Positions 1 to 10,995 of a DNA stretch of 64,000 bases are shown one piece after another. The stretch lies in the NCBI GenBank assembly GCA_949825045.1, contig OX463814.1, positions 32,816,383 through 32,880,382 of the forward strand, written 5' to 3'. The first letter of the stretch is position 1. Every line of letters starts with the position of its first letter. This DNA is from Argyresthia goedartella. Lineage: Eukaryota > Arthropoda > Insecta > Lepidoptera > Argyresthiidae. The notes under the pieces are model-generated. The model searched no databases, was not told the DNA's origin, and saw only the letters and a list, made by a program, of their open reading frames with translations. Position numbers and translations under genes: made by a program.

Positions 1-1
1 T

Positions 2-2953
2 CCCAAACAAAAAGGAAGACGTGCGGAACCAACGAAACTATCATTGTATGCAGCCAACAATACCGTCATACCAACATATGGCGAGAAAACATTGGACCTG
101 GACCTCAGCTTAGGAAGACCCTACCGATGGAAGTTTGTCATTGCAGCAGTCAGTAAGCCAATACTAGGCGCTGATTTCTTACAACATCATCAACTTCTCG
201 TCGACATCGCCGGTCGATCACTGATCGATAAAGTCACCAATCTTTCCATCAAAGCACCGTTATGCAGTTCATCGGTGCCTACAATTCGCACCATTGACAT
301 CGGACAAAAGTACCACGACATTTTGGCAGAATTCCCAGACGTCACACGATTATCATCAATGAAGGAGTGTCCCAAGCATGACGTGGAACATCACATCGGA
401 ACCACGGGTCCACCTATATATTCAAAGGCGCGGCCAATTCCTCCGCATCGCTATCATGCAGTCAAGAAAGAATTCGAAGACATGATGCAGCAGGGCCTAT
501 GCCGTCCCAGCAAAAGCCCTTGGTCGACGCCTCTTCACGTTGTACCCAAGAAGAATGGAGACCTTCGAGTTTGCGGAGACTACAGAAGGCTTAACTCCGT
601 CACAAGACCAGACCGGTACCCAATACCGAGACTGAAAGATTTCACCTATCAACTCAGCGGGAAGGAAATATTTTCAACGTTGGATTTGAACCGGGCGTAC
701 CAGCAACTGCCAGTCTTAGAAGCCGATATTGAGAAAACAGCCATTATTACACCTTTCGGTTTGTTTGAGTTCCCAAGAATGTGCCCAGGACTCAAGAACG
801 CGGGCCAAACCTTTCAACGGTTCATCCATCGAGTACTTCAAGGCCTAGACTATGCGTTTCCATTCGTGGATGACGTCATACTCGCTTCAACTACGGAAGA
901 GGAACACGCTAGACACCTCCGCGCAGTTTTACAACGATTGAACGAGTTCGGCATCACTATTAACGCGTCGAAATGCGTACTTGGACAAGAAGAAGTTAAA
1001 TTTCTTGGTTACTCAGTATCCAAGGATGGCATCAAACCACTCGAAGAGAAAGCTCAAGCTATCGTCACGTTCCCGAAACCGACAACAATACAAGAATTGC
1101 GAAGATTCCTCGGCATGCTAAATTTTTACCGAGAAAACATTCCAAAGGCCGCGGAAATACAAGCGCCACTGAATGCTTACCTTCACAACTCTAAGAAGAA
1201 TGACAAAAGCAAAATCGTATGGAACGACGAAGCAGAAAAAGCATTCAACTCGAGCAAAGACTGCATACGTAACGCAGCTTTGCTCGCACATCCGTCTGCC
1301 TCCGCCCCCCTCGCCCTCATGTGTGACGCATCCGACTCGAGCGCAGGAGCGGTACTACAACAGCGAGTAAACAACGCCTGGCAACCACTCGGCTACTTTT
1401 CCAAGAAGTTTTCGCCTACACAGCAGCGATACAGCACATACGATCGCGAGCTGTTGTCTATCTACATGGCACTGAAACACTTCAGGAAGATGTTCGAAGG
1501 GCAACATCTCACCGTATTCACCGACCATAAACCGCTGACCTACGCGATCAACAAGCCGCCGTCTGACAACGACACGCCCCGACGAACGCGTCAACTACTT
1601 TTCATCAGCGAGTTTACAACAGATGTACGACACATCAGCGGGCAAGATAACGTCGTCGCAGATGCTCTGTCACGGATAGAAGCTATCACTTGCCCCGCCC
1701 CCATCGACTACAGGGAGCTCGCCGCTGCACAAGAGACGGACACACAAATTAAACCGCTACTGCTACAAAGAAATTTGCAACTAAAGAAGATGAATATACC
1801 TAACTCAAACGAGATGATTTACTGCGAGGTATCTACATCACACGTTCGACCCTACCTCCCTGAAGACTTTCGTCGCATCGCATTTAACGCCGTGCACAAC
1901 ATAAGCCACCCAGGCATTAGAACCACGCGCAAGCTCATGCAAGAAAAATACTTCTGGCCTTCCATGAACACGGACATCGGCAACTGGGCCAAAACATGTA
2001 CTTCGTGTCAACAAGCGAAGATTCAAAGACACACATCGAGCAACATAGCGACCTACCCTCCATGTGACCGCTTCGAGCACATCCATGTTGACATTGTTGG
2101 GCCGCTATGCACGACAGCTCAAGGGTATCGCTATCTCGTCACTATAATCGACCGCAAGACTCGATGGCCTGAAGCCTTACCCGTGCAAGAAATAACCGCC
2201 GAAACTGTAGCGAAGACTGTGTTCGAGGGATGGATAAGCCGTTTCGGATGTCCGGCCAGCCTCACCAGCGACCAAGGCCGCCAATGGGAAAGTCAACTTT
2301 TCTCTGCACTGGCGAAATTACTCGGCATTGAGAAAATACGGACTACTGCATACCATCCACAAAGTAACGGGATAGTAGAACGCTGGCATCGCTCACTCAA
2401 AGCAGCGCTTATGGCCCGTTTAGAAAACATCAACAAATGGACAGACGAACTACCTACCGTTCTATTGGGGCTACGAGCAGCGACGCGACCGGACACGGGA
2501 ACAAGCGCAGCTCAACTTACATACGGGCGCGCACTTCGCCTGCCAGGCGATTTCATCGCATCTCCAGCAAGAGGGGTGTCAACGCGGCCAATGGAAATGA
2601 CTCACAACTTCGTCAATCAGCTGGCGCAACAGATCAATGACCTCCGTCCGGTAGAACGTAAACAAAGCAGACAACGTACGATTTTCGTGCACAAGGACTT
2701 GCACACATGTGAATACGTCTTCATGCGTGTTGACGCTGTACGAAGACCTCTGCAGGCACCCTACGAAGGACCCTATCCGGTGCTACAAAGATGCGACAAG
2801 TACTTTTTACTACAATTGCCGGGTCGACAAGTCAACGTGTCCATCGACCGCCTCAAACCAGCTTACACTATGAGCGAAGAGTCGTCTGAGGAAAACATAG
2901 AACGGAGGACAAGATCAGGACGTGTTGTTAGACTTCCCGTACGCTTCGCTTGA
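2..2953 (+). CDS. pol: Gypsy Pol polyprotein (protease end, RT, RNase H, integrase)
   Basis: The reading frame is open from base 2, so the true start is upstream of the window; 983 codons are visible. Residues below are counted from the TTG at 44. The C-terminal part of an aspartic protease (the ILGADFL motif) comes first. Reverse transcriptase follows, with its catalytic box as FVDD near residue 274. RNase H has DASDSSAGA near 427 and TDHKPL near 492. Integrase has an HHCC zinc finger at about 618-660 and a DDE core: D in HVDIVG near 680, D in TSDQG near 741, E in VERWH near 777. The product would copy genomic RNA into cDNA and insert it. No internal stop or frameshift is visible, so the pol part looks recent. 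The C-terminus is basic (RRTRSGRVV). Sure at superfamily level; the Gypsy lineage is not resolved. Confidence 0.95.
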   Translation, partial: PKQKGRRAEPTKLSLYAANNTVIPTYGEKTLDLDLSLGRPYRWKFVIAAVSKPILGADFLQHHQLLVDIAGRSLIDKVTNLSIKAPLCSSSVPTIRTIDIGQKYHDILAEFPDVTRLSSMKECPKHDVEHHIGTTGPPIYSKARPIPPHRYHAVKKEFEDMMQQGLCRPSKSPWSTPLHVVPKKNGDLRVCGDYRRLNSVTRPDRYPIPRLKDFTYQLSGKEIFSTLDLNRAYQQLPVLEADIEKTAIITPFGLFEFPRMCPGLKNAGQTFQRFIHRVLQGLDYAFPFVDDVILASTTEEEHARHLRAVLQRLNEFGITINASKCVLGQEEVKFLGYSVSKDGIKPLEEKAQAIVTFPKPTTIQELRRFLGMLNFYRENIPKAAEIQAPLNAYLHNSKKNDKSKIVWNDEAEKAFNSSKDCIRNAALLAHPSASAPLALMCDASDSSAGAVLQQRVNNAWQPLGYFSKKFSPTQQRYSTYDRELLSIYMALKHFRKMFEGQHLTVFTDHKPLTYAINKPPSDNDTPRRTRQLLFISEFTTDVRHISGQDNVVADALSRIEAITCPAPIDYRELAAAQETDTQIKPLLLQRNLQLKKMNIPNSNEMIYCEVSTSHVRPYLPEDFRRIAFNAVHNISHPGIRTTRKLMQEKYFWPSMNTDIGNWAKTCTSCQQAKIQRHTSSNIATYPPCDRFEHIHVDIVGPLCTTAQGYRYLVTIIDRKTRWPEALPVQEITAETVAKTVFEGWISRFGCPASLTSDQGRQWESQLFSALAKLLGIEKIRTTAYHPQSNGIVERWHRSLKAALMARLENINKWTDELPTVLLGLRAATRPDTGTSAAQLTYGRALRLPGDFIASPARGVSTRPMEMTHNFVNQLAQQINDLRPVERKQSRQRTIFVHKDLHTCEYVFMRVDAVRRPLQAPYEGPYPVLQRCDKYFLLQLPGRQVNVSIDRLKPAYTMSEESSEENIERRTRSGRVVRLPVRFA

Positions 2954-2963
2954 GGGGGAGCAC
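2952..2963 (+). other. Polypurine tract of the Gypsy element
   Basis: A purine-rich run (GAGGGGGAGCAC) overlaps the pol stop codon and ends exactly where the LTR begins with TGTAGC. In LTR retrotransposons this is the plus-strand primer site. Position and composition fit; nothing else was tested. Confidence 0.85.
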
Positions 2964-3191
2964 TGTAGCAGCATCGACACAGCGACTCATACTGAAGATC
3001 GAGAGGCGCGGCCCGGTTTATTATATGGTGTGAGACAGCCTATCATGCATTCCACTCGCACCCTCCGCACATCGTAATCGCCTTGCGCGATCCTTACAGG
3101 GTCAGCTATTTTGTATATATTGCATTATAATATTAAATAAACTGTCTCAGTTCGCAAATAGCAAAGCATAGTTTTTATTCATCAGCTACAG
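2964..3191 (+). repeat. 3' LTR of the Gypsy element (228 bp)
   Basis: The LTR starts TGTAGC and ends GCTACA, a perfect 6-bp terminal inverted repeat of the TG...CA type. It holds a TATA-like stretch near 3021 and a polyadenylation signal AATAAA at 3136-3141. The preceding polypurine tract and the abrupt change to LINE coding sequence at 3192 fix both borders. An identical or near-identical 5' LTR is expected upstream of the window. Confidence 0.92.
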
Positions 3192-5063
3192 CATACCCGC
3201 CTCAACAATATAATAAAAGGCCTTAAGAGTAAGAAGTCTTTTGGTATAGATGAAATTCCTCCGTTGCTGGTAAAACATTGCGCGGATATTTTGGCAGTAC
3301 CCCTTTGTAAACTTATCAATCAATCTTTTACAGAAGGAATATTTCCCGAAGCCTTAAAAACATCTCTTATAAAACCTAAACATAAAAAAGGAAACGCCAC
3401 TGACATTCATAATTATCGACCTATTGCTTTACTGCCTACTTCAGCAAATATTTTTGAAACTGCTATGGCCATACGACTGAATAAATTCTATGAAAAATAT
3501 TACATACTACATGATAACCAATACGGGTTCCGTAAAAATAGGTCTACTATATTGGCAATATATAACTATGTGCAAAAAATTTTTGAATCAATAGACAATA
3601 AACGGTATGCTGTGGGTTTACTGCTCGATATGAGCAAAGCGTATGATAGAGTATGCTTTGAAACTCTATTAGAAAGACTATACGACTCTGGGATTAGAGG
3701 CTTAGCATACAGGTGGTTCAAGTCGTACCTGCATAACCGTGTCCAATACGTAGAGATTGAAAATACCAATTTTATCACAGGTAAAGTAGAATGCGTTAGA
3801 TCAGATAGAGTCCTTTCTACTGGATCTATTCCCCAAGGTAGCGTCTTGGGATGTTTATTATTTCTTATTTATATAAATAATCTACCTAATCTAATTGATG
3901 ACCCTTGCACCCTTTTCGCAGATGACATTTCCATATTATTTTCCTGCTCGAATACCACCGAATTAAACCAAAGCTTAGATATGACCCTAGATAAGATCAC
4001 CGACTGGCTAGATGAATCAAATTTAGAACTCAACCTTAAAAAAACTAATATAATTCAATTCAAACCCTCACAAAAAGTCCCATTACAAATTTCATATTGC
4101 TATAAACAAATACCACTGGAGACTACAAAGACAGCAACCTTGTTGGGGATCGATCTAGACACAAACTTGAGCTGGAAACCTTACATACAGAGATTGCAAA
4201 ACAAACGATCATCTTTTACTTATGCCCTCCATCAACTAAAAAGGGTAACTGATGTCAAAACTGCGCTCACAGCCTACTATGCATACGCACATTCCAGACT
4301 ATCGTATGGTATTATATTATGGGGGAATTGTTGTGAAATAAACGATATTTTTATTCTACAAAATAAATTTATTAGAATACTTACAAATATTGACCAAATG
4401 GTATCTTGTAGATCTTATTTTGTAAAACTCCAAATACTTACCTTAACTTCTATATATATATTAGAATCTTGCAAATTTGTAAGAAAACATGGTAACTTAT
4501 ACTCCCCTCTAGAAAATAAAAATAAAAGGAATAATCGAGACCAAAATAAATTAAAGAAACCATTTTCAAAGTTAGAACTCGTGTCTTCTAGTCCCCATCA
4601 TATGGCCATCAAAATATATAATCACATACCAAATTACTTAAAAAACATAGAGAAAGAAACACTATTCATTACCTATTTAAAGAAGTTCCTCATTGAAAAA
4701 TGCTATTATGATGTGAAATAATTTTTCAATGATAAAATTAGGTAAATATTTCTAGTCGCTAATTACTTGTTCATTACATGTTATTACTAATTTAATGTTT
4801 ATATAATTTACTCTTAATTTATTTATTTATTGTTAATAATAATAATCTCTACAATATTTTGTTAATTGTCTCTATACAATTTTGAACATAAATGTAATCA
4901 TTTTTCAATTTTTTTCAATTTTTCGTAAAATGGACAACTGGCTGTCCTTCGCATGTTGCTATGCCCTAGCAGGGCGTCACAATGTACTAACTTTTATTTT
5001 ACCACCTTGTGAAATTTTGTGACTTTGCAATAAACTATTATGAATTATGAATTATGAATTAAT
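3192..5063 (+). mobile_element. CR1-like LINE copy 1, 3' part, split by Gypsy
   Basis: It contains the reverse transcriptase and 3' UTR of a non-LTR retrotransposon. Coding homology to the LINE at 53.5-58.2 kb begins right at the LTR border, so the Gypsy element most likely inserted into this LINE and the 5' half lies left of the window. The 3' UTR ends in TGCAATAAA, followed by three TTATGAA units (5038-5058) instead of poly(A), as in CR1-group elements. Confidence 0.87.
3193..4721 (+). CDS. CR1-like LINE ORF2, reverse transcriptase part
   Basis: The frame is open from the LTR border to TAA at 4719-4721. It starts just before the FGIDEIPP motif of the RT N-terminus and continues through IHNYRPIALLP, DMSKAYDR, IPQGSVLG and the catalytic FADD box (nt about 3917-3928), then the thumb and C-terminal region. 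The endonuclease domain is absent because it lies beyond the inserted Gypsy element. The remaining frame has no stops. A peptide could start at an internal codon but would lack endonuclease, so this copy is non-autonomous now. Closest relative in the window: ORF2 at 54691-57735. Confidence 0.9.
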
Positions 5064-5470
5064 AACTGGTACGATTTTAATAAACATAAATTGGATCTTA
5101 ATTGTGCATACTTTAACTTAATCTAAAGGGAAATCTTACACGAATTAGAAAAATAAAAGAAATACGGTTAAGCGAATTCTACATAAGTTTAAAGAATTAC
5201 TACTGACTAATCAAACCCAATAAATTAAAAGAACAAAGATTAGTACCTACTACATATCAGGAAAGTGACATAATAATTCAGCGTTAACAGTAAATTACTT
5301 AATATTTACCTACAGGCAAGTTTTGTATCTGGCCGCACACTACATAAAATAAACTAAAAACTGGAAAACAGAAAAACTCTAGGAAAATGGGGCTTCGCGT
5401 TTAGTAAACTAACCTAACCTATAACCTGGAAAAGATCCGCAGGAGAGTCGTCTGATGCTGCAGCCGCCCA
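4722..5470. other. LINE 3' UTR and unannotated AT-rich DNA
   Basis: 4722-5037 is the 3' UTR of LINE copy 1, with a small stem formed by GCCCT and AGGGC near 4964. 5064-5470 is AT-rich sequence in which I see no gene, tRNA or inverted repeat. Confidence 0.5.
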
Positions 5471-5472
5471 TG

Positions 5473-5848
5473 TTTTTCAGGAATCGATGAGTCAATTTAC
5501 ATCGCACGTCGTTGAAGTTGTAATCACTGTTTGTTTATAATTGCAACCGTACCTACACAAGGATGATTTTGCTGAATCAGCGTCAGCATTAGCTTGGCTG
5601 TAGGCAGTCAATGATCTCGTACGTCATATGTACGTGCGTGCTCTTCACTCTTGAGTGAATATTAAGTTGTCGATTGATGAAATTTGTGTACCTAAAAACC
5701 TTGGGATTTGGCAACATAGGGCACATCTTGTACACCAATCGTTTATATATATATATATATATATGTAGGTACGGTTGCAATTATAAACAAAAAGTGATAA
5801 CAACTTCAACGACGTGCGATGTAAATTGACTCATCGATTCCTGAAAAA
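5473..5848. mobile_element. Foldback MITE with about 84-bp arms
   Basis: The left arm (5473-5557) is an almost perfect reverse complement of the right arm (5765-5848). Both hold the block around CGCACGTCGTTGAAGTTGT. The loop is about 207 bp and ends in a TA microsatellite (about 5744-5764). There is no coding capacity. Long arms with a short non-coding centre fit a foldback or MITE-type DNA transposon of unknown superfamily. Confidence 0.8.
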
Positions 5849-5912
5849 TATGTATATATATATATACATATAGAGAGAGAGATATATATATATATCTCTC
5901 TCTCTCTCTCTT
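5849..5912. repeat. TA and GA/TC microsatellite forming a palindrome
   Basis: TA repeats are followed by GA repeats, TA repeats and CT repeats. 5871-5907 is nearly perfectly self-complementary (GA run, TA core, TC run), so it could extrude as a cruciform. Simple-sequence origin is enough to explain it. Confidence 0.85.
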
Positions 5913-6365
5913 CAGTGATTTTGATAAATCAGCAGTCAGCTGACTATCGGTTCATTGTTCTTGCGGTATCTTGAGTTCGATGCGGGAAATCTTCAGTTGA
6001 AATTATTTATCTTTTGGCTTCTGGTCCGTTTTCAAATCTGGTCCGGTCATGGCTTGCTTGATGTCGTCTTGGTTTGGGTGAGGTCTTGATTATGGAGTTC
6101 TGCAGCGTGGTTTGAAATAGGTATGCAAACCGAACTCGGGGCTCGGCGATCTTGGACGAAGTGTTTCTTGCTTGCACTTCTACGGTGACAGCACACGGAG
6201 TTTTCTTCGCGGCTGGGTCCATGAGTCAGAGTCAGAGTCATTTTTTTATTGAATATAAATAAATAAATAATCTTATTCAACGTCAAAATTATACTTACTT
6301 ATAACTAGAAGTCAATTTTTTTATATAAAAAAGGACTACACCGTTTCGGAAGGTGGGCCTCGGGG

Positions 6366-8465
6366 TTAAGAAGAAACGGCAAGAAACTTCCCCATACCTT
6401 TTTTTTTTAAAAGTGACTTTACAACAGGTACTGGTTTCGGTCTAAGGAAATTCGCCGGCGAGTGATAGACTTGATCCAACGCCCCTCTTCGAATTTCTGT
6501 GCGCTGAGATGGTATGGACCATGCAGTTTTGTCATCTAAGTATTCCTTAATACTATAATAGGACTTTCTTATCAGCTCATTTTTAACATAGTTTTTGAAC
6601 CTCTTTTCAGGAAGGATCAATGATTCCTGTGGTATTTTATTGTAGAAGCGAATACAGTGCCCCATGAATGATGTGACTACTTTACTTAGTCTAAATAATG
6701 GTAGTGCTAACCTATTTTTATTTCTAGTGTTAATTGTATGGCTATCACCTACAATTTTAAATAAAGCTATGTTTTTTCTTACATGCATGATATTCTCGTA
6801 TATATATTGACAGGTAACCGTAAGTATATTAATTTCTTCGAATTGTTCTCTTAATGATTCTCTAGCATCTAATTGATATATCGCCCTGATCGCCCTTTTT
6901 TGTAAGAAAAATATCGTATTTATATCTGCTGCTCTCCCCCAGAGCAATATTCCATAAGACATAATACTGTGAAAATAACTAAAGTAAACCAATCTGGCAG
7001 TTTCAACATCTGTAAGATATCTGATTTGTCTGACCGCAAAAGCGGCTGAGCTAAGTCTTCGTGCGAGATTAGTTATGTGAGGACCCCATTGAAGTTTCGA
7101 ATCTATAGTGATTCCGAGAAAGATTGTGTCTTCAACGAGGTCCAATCTTTCAGATCCTATTCTAACACTGCTTTCAACCTGTCGTACATTAGGCAAACAA
7201 AATTTGATACATTTAGTCTTCTTTGAGTTTAATAACAGGTTGTTTACATTGAACCAACTTAACACATGAGAGAGTGTACTATTTGCGTCGTCTAGAATTT
7301 CTTCTTGTCTTTTTACCTTGAAAATAATATAAGGCAGGTCATTCATGTACACTAAGAAAAGGAACGGACCTAAGATAGAACTCTGGGGTACACCAATATT
7401 CATATGGGTTCCAGTGGACTTGCATCTGTTTATATCTAATTTTAGTAATCTTTCCATTAAATAAGATTCTATTAATTTTAACCCATTATCTTTGATTCCA
7501 TAGTGTTGAAGTTTGAGCAAAAGAGTTTGATGGTCCACACAGTCAAAGGCCTTGGAAAGATCACAGAAAATACCAACCGCATCCCGTGATCCTTCCCACG
7601 CACTATAAATGTGTTCTACTAGCGCTACTCCGGCGTCTGTTGTTGATCTGCCTTTAGTGAATCCGAACTGTTTTTTGTGGAGTAGCCCAGATGCATTGAA
7701 GTGAGAGAGTAGTTGACTCAATATGACCTTTTCAAACACCTTGCTCAACACTGGCAATACAGATACAGGTCTGAAGTTGGCAGGGTATTGTTTACTACCG
7801 GATTTGAAAAGTAGTATTAATCTTCTCATTTTCTTAAGGTCAGGAAAAACTCCGTTTGCTATACAACTATTGAGTGTGATTGCCATGTATGGTGCAATGA
7901 CATCGATTACTGATTTAACCACGTTAACCGACATGCCCCATAAATCTTCAGTCTTTTTCATGCTAAGAAGTTTAAATGTTTTAACTATAGTTATAGAGCC
8001 TATTGGCTTGAAGTTAAAGCCATTCTTGTTTTGGGGCACATTTTCAACCAAGTAATCTAAATACTTTTCAGAAGAGGATGGTAGTGCTTCTGTTGTTATT
8101 ATTGGTATGGTACTGAAGAACTTTTCAAATGCGTTAGCAACGTCCTCGTTTGATGAGAGTAATTGGTCGTTAACTTTTAAATTAAAACTAGATTCACTAG
8201 ACCTAACCTTGCCTGTCACTTTTTTAATAATGTTCCATGTAGTTTTAATTTTGTCGCCAGAAGCTTTGATTTTATTGTTAAGATGTAGGCACGCGGCTTT
8301 GTGGCAGTCTTTCCTAAAATTTTTAGAATAATTTTTGACAAAGACGTTAAACTCAGGACTGTGATCATAGGATTTTTTCTCATGCAATTCATATAGTCTG
8401 GACCTGCTCTGTCTTAAATCCTCTGTTGCCCATTCAGAGAATTTTGATTTGTTATCCGGTCCCAC
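6366..8465 (-). pseudogene. LINE copy 2 ORF2, RT domain with catalytic box deleted
   Basis: This is the long open part of ORF2. It contains FRPVSVLPVLSKVFEK, DLSKAFDC and VPQSSILGPF, then jumps from MNDLPY straight to IIFKVKR. In the intact relative (38007-40946) the same place reads NDLPY, about 17 residues including FADD, then IFKTKR. The catalytic aspartates are therefore gone through an in-frame deletion near nt 7327-7330. The conserved glycine of the PQG motif is also serine. The C-terminal 350 residues are well kept. This protein could not act as a polymerase. Confidence 0.9.
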
Positions 8466-9356
8466 TTTGTCAGATTGAAAACCTTTTCAAATTCCGCAGA
8501 TACAGATTTGAAGAAGCTGGAATATAATGTGTTCGGATCTTCACAGTAAGGTGTTAACGGTAGACTTTACACTAGTCCACTACGAAATTTTTCCATTTTC
8601 TTCAAAGTTACTGGTCTACACAATACTTTAACGGGCTTTATAGCATTACTTTCTTCAAATACTACAATCTGACCAGTGTGGTCTGAACTTAATGCCTTAA
8701 CTATTTGTTTATCGTGAATACTACATTCACAGAATACGTTATCTAGACAAGTAGCGGAGGTAGCCGTTATTCGTGTAGGCTCCAGAAAGACATTGCACAT
8801 ATTATAAGACTTAAATACTGCAAGGATCCTAGTGCGAATAGAGCGGTTTGCGGTGTCTAGTAAATCTACGTTAAAGTCGCCGCAAACTATGACGCGTTTG
8901 GACTTGTTTCTGGATGCAAGTTGAAGAACTTGTTCCATCACTGATTCAAAGACTTCAAAATCTCCTTCGCCCCGCCTGTACACACTAACAATAGTATATT
9001 TTTCCATCTCAACACACGAGACTTCAGCATTCATTTCGCTAGAAAGACTAACAATATCCTTTCGTTCTTTACACTTAAAACCATCTTTTACTAAAATTAA
9101 GGAACCACCTCTAGTTTTAGTCTTTCTATTGAAACAGCTGATCACTTTATAATTTGGTATGCTGAACTGCATTGCACACTCTTGCAGCCAGTGTTCTGTC
9201 ATACAAAGTATATCTATTATTTCGCTTTCTAAAAAACATTTCTAATTCTAGTTGCTTGCCAGAAAAGCCTTGTATATTTTGGTGCATTACCTTTAAGCCG
9301 TGCTTTTCTGTTGTCGGTTGCGGCAGTTTAAAGATACAATAGTATCGTTTGTACAT
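8466..9356 (-). pseudogene. LINE copy 2 ORF2, endonuclease domain, frameshifted
   Basis: An apurinic-type endonuclease domain is spread over two frames. 9147-9356 holds MHQNIQGF. 8567-9202 holds MTEHWL, IVCGDFNVDLL and SSDHTGQ. The frame changes near 9240 in a run of T (one extra T relative to the homologue). The domain ends at an in-frame TAA (8567-8569), after which homology continues in the same frame (PLTPYCEDP) and shifts once more before 8465. Catalytic residues N, E, D and H are still readable, so decay is by indels and one stop. Confidence 0.85.
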
Positions 9357-9772
9357 ATTGCCTTGTCAGTAGTTACATGCTTCTTAGTACGTGTACTAAT
9401 CGTTGTGGTGACCGTTATACAATTACTTACTTCTGTTATACTGTTTATAACAGATTCTAAAATAAATGAAGCTAAAGACTTAGCTATTACGTCAGTGTCA
9501 ATTTTAACAATAATAACTCTGATGTCCTCACTGTTTCCGTCAGTGATGTATTTACAAATTAATAGATTTGTGTCAAAGAATACAATTTTTGTATTGCGTA
9601 CAGTCATATTATACATATACATATTTAAGCTATGAGTAGCGTGCTGTTGCTTTCCATTCATTGTATTTTTGTAAGGGAAGGCACATAGAACAATCTTGCC
9701 CACTTCTAGATTAGAGAGAGCATCAACAAACTTTATCATAGTTTGTTTCCCTACACCTATACTATTCTCCAT
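9293..9772 (-). pseudogene. LINE copy 2 ORF1, C-terminal piece
   Basis: It aligns by eye with the C-terminal domain of ORF1 at 36469-38025: KIVLCAFPY against KIILFTFPY, SLNMYMYNM against HNMNITMYNL, IVFFDTN against FDIIDTN. The domain resembles the SGNH/esterase-like region of CR1 ORF1 proteins (inference). ORF1 ends in TAA and overlaps the ORF2 frame by about 60 nt, with ORF2 in the -1 frame. Homology extends upstream beyond the start codon to about 9800. A stop then breaks the frame, so this is not a complete gene. Confidence 0.75.
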
Positions 9773-9990
9773 ATATAATATTACGGTTGCATGCTGCTAT
9801 TACCGAAGGTTGCTGATGTTCAGAAGTCGGGTCACCACTTTGCCAAAGGAAATTATAAGGAGAGCGACATCTTCGGGAGTAAAAGGCTTGAGATGCGCGC
9901 AAATTTTATTATAGGAAATACTAAGCTTATAACTTACTACAAAACTACGTGATGAATATAAATATACCTTATCTGTGACGTTCGTCAACT

Positions 9991-10750
9991 TATCTTAACA
10001 TTACGTGGAAATATGACTAACATAGTCGACCGGCACAACCGCTGATTCTGAATCGTCGCGGTGTACAACACTATTTAGATAAATCGACAGGAAATGAGAT
10101 GATCGCATCACTATTTAGATAAATCGACAGGAAATGAGAAATCGCATGCAACTGTACCGTTTATTATGAACGTTTGTCAAGTCAAAACGATATTATACTA
10201 TCATTATTGATTTATTTTTTGCTCGATCAAAATAAATAACAACAAAATTGTAAACGATTCCGCAGTACTACTGGTTCGTATTAATGTCAGCAACAAAATT
10301 GAATTTCTCATCAATTTCTATTGAGCTTCCCTGAATCCCGTCACTTATCAGGCTCATCCTCAGTGCCCAGCTGTTCCGAGGAGATTATTAAATTTTCTGA
10401 TAACACTTTGAAATTCCGACTTTCGCTCAGTGCGGCTTGACACTAATTCATTTATGGTTATTTCATTTCATTTGCGGGAGTCTTTCGCGAAAGATGTTGA
10501 AGCCGTTATGTGAGAGATGTCTTAGGTACAGTCGACATCAATTTAGAATTTGGTCTCTGCTGTGATTTTATCGCCTCAGAGTTTGAAGTTGGATTGGCTG
10601 CCTACGTATACCTTTATTAGGTATTTAATTAGCTAGGAGAGATGTATGCTGTATGTAGGTAAGTAGGTATGAGTATGAGTTTAGTATGTGTGAAGTCGCT
10701 GCTTCTGGTTTCCACGACACAGGGTAACGTACTTACGGTTTAGAAGCAAT
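9991..10750. other. Unannotated; short tandem duplication at 10069-10141
   Basis: The block ACTATTTAGATAAATCGACA with its flank, about 38 bp, occurs twice head to tail at about 10069-10141. I see no gene in the rest. Confidence 0.6.
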
Positions 10751-10754
10751 GATG

Positions 10755-10995
10755 TCTATTTTTAGGGTTCGGTACCCGAACCGTGCCAAACGGGACCCTA
10801 TAACTAAGACTCCGGTGCAGGTCTGTCTTTCTGTCTGTCCGTCTGTCACCAGGCTGTATCTCATGAACAGTGATAGTTAGACAGCTGAAATTTTCACAGA
10901 CGATGTATTTTTGTTGCCGTTATAACAATAAATACCCGACAGAATAAAATAAACATTTAAGGGGGCTCCCACACAACAAACGTGGTGTTTTTTGT
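10755..10995 (+). repeat. Dispersed repeat, GGGTTCGGTACC / AACGGGACCCTA type
   Basis: It contains TTAGGGTTCGGTACC, AACGGGACCCTATAAC, a CTGTCTGTCC run, CAGGCTGTATCTCATGAAC and GGGGGCTCCCACACAACAAA. The same blocks recur at 45640-46075 (reverse) and in part at 46055-46660 and 48172-48245. I recognise the pattern as a very common lepidopteran non-coding repeat; class uncertain. Confidence 0.75.

Larger units (their letters stand above)
1..3191 (+). mobile_element. Ty3/Gypsy LTR retrotransposon, 3' part
   Basis: The window opens inside the pol gene and runs through a complete 3' LTR. The 5' LTR, gag and the start of protease lie outside. No env-like ORF separates pol from the LTR: the pol stop at 2951-2953 abuts the polypurine tract. 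The base after the LTR (3192) is already LINE coding sequence in frame, so the element appears to have jumped into that LINE. The target-site duplication should be the 4-5 bases right of the LTR (GCAT or GCATA), repeated left of the unseen 5' LTR. Confidence 0.93.
6221..9990 (-). mobile_element. CR1-like LINE copy 2, degraded, minus strand
   Basis: On the minus strand the order is: ORF1 C-terminal piece, endonuclease, reverse transcriptase, 3' UTR, tail. The tail is three hexamers of GACTCT type at 6221-6240, directly after an A-rich end. The family is the same as the full-length LINE at 36104-41319. Coding is broken by frameshifts, a stop and a deletion. The 5' border is unclear: ORF1-like sequence is recognisable to about 9830 and possibly 9990, so the copy is 5' truncated. 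Confidence 0.88.

Noticed and set aside
5871..5907. Palindrome as a regulatory site
   Set aside because: It is composed of GA, TA and CT microsatellites; symmetry is expected by chance.
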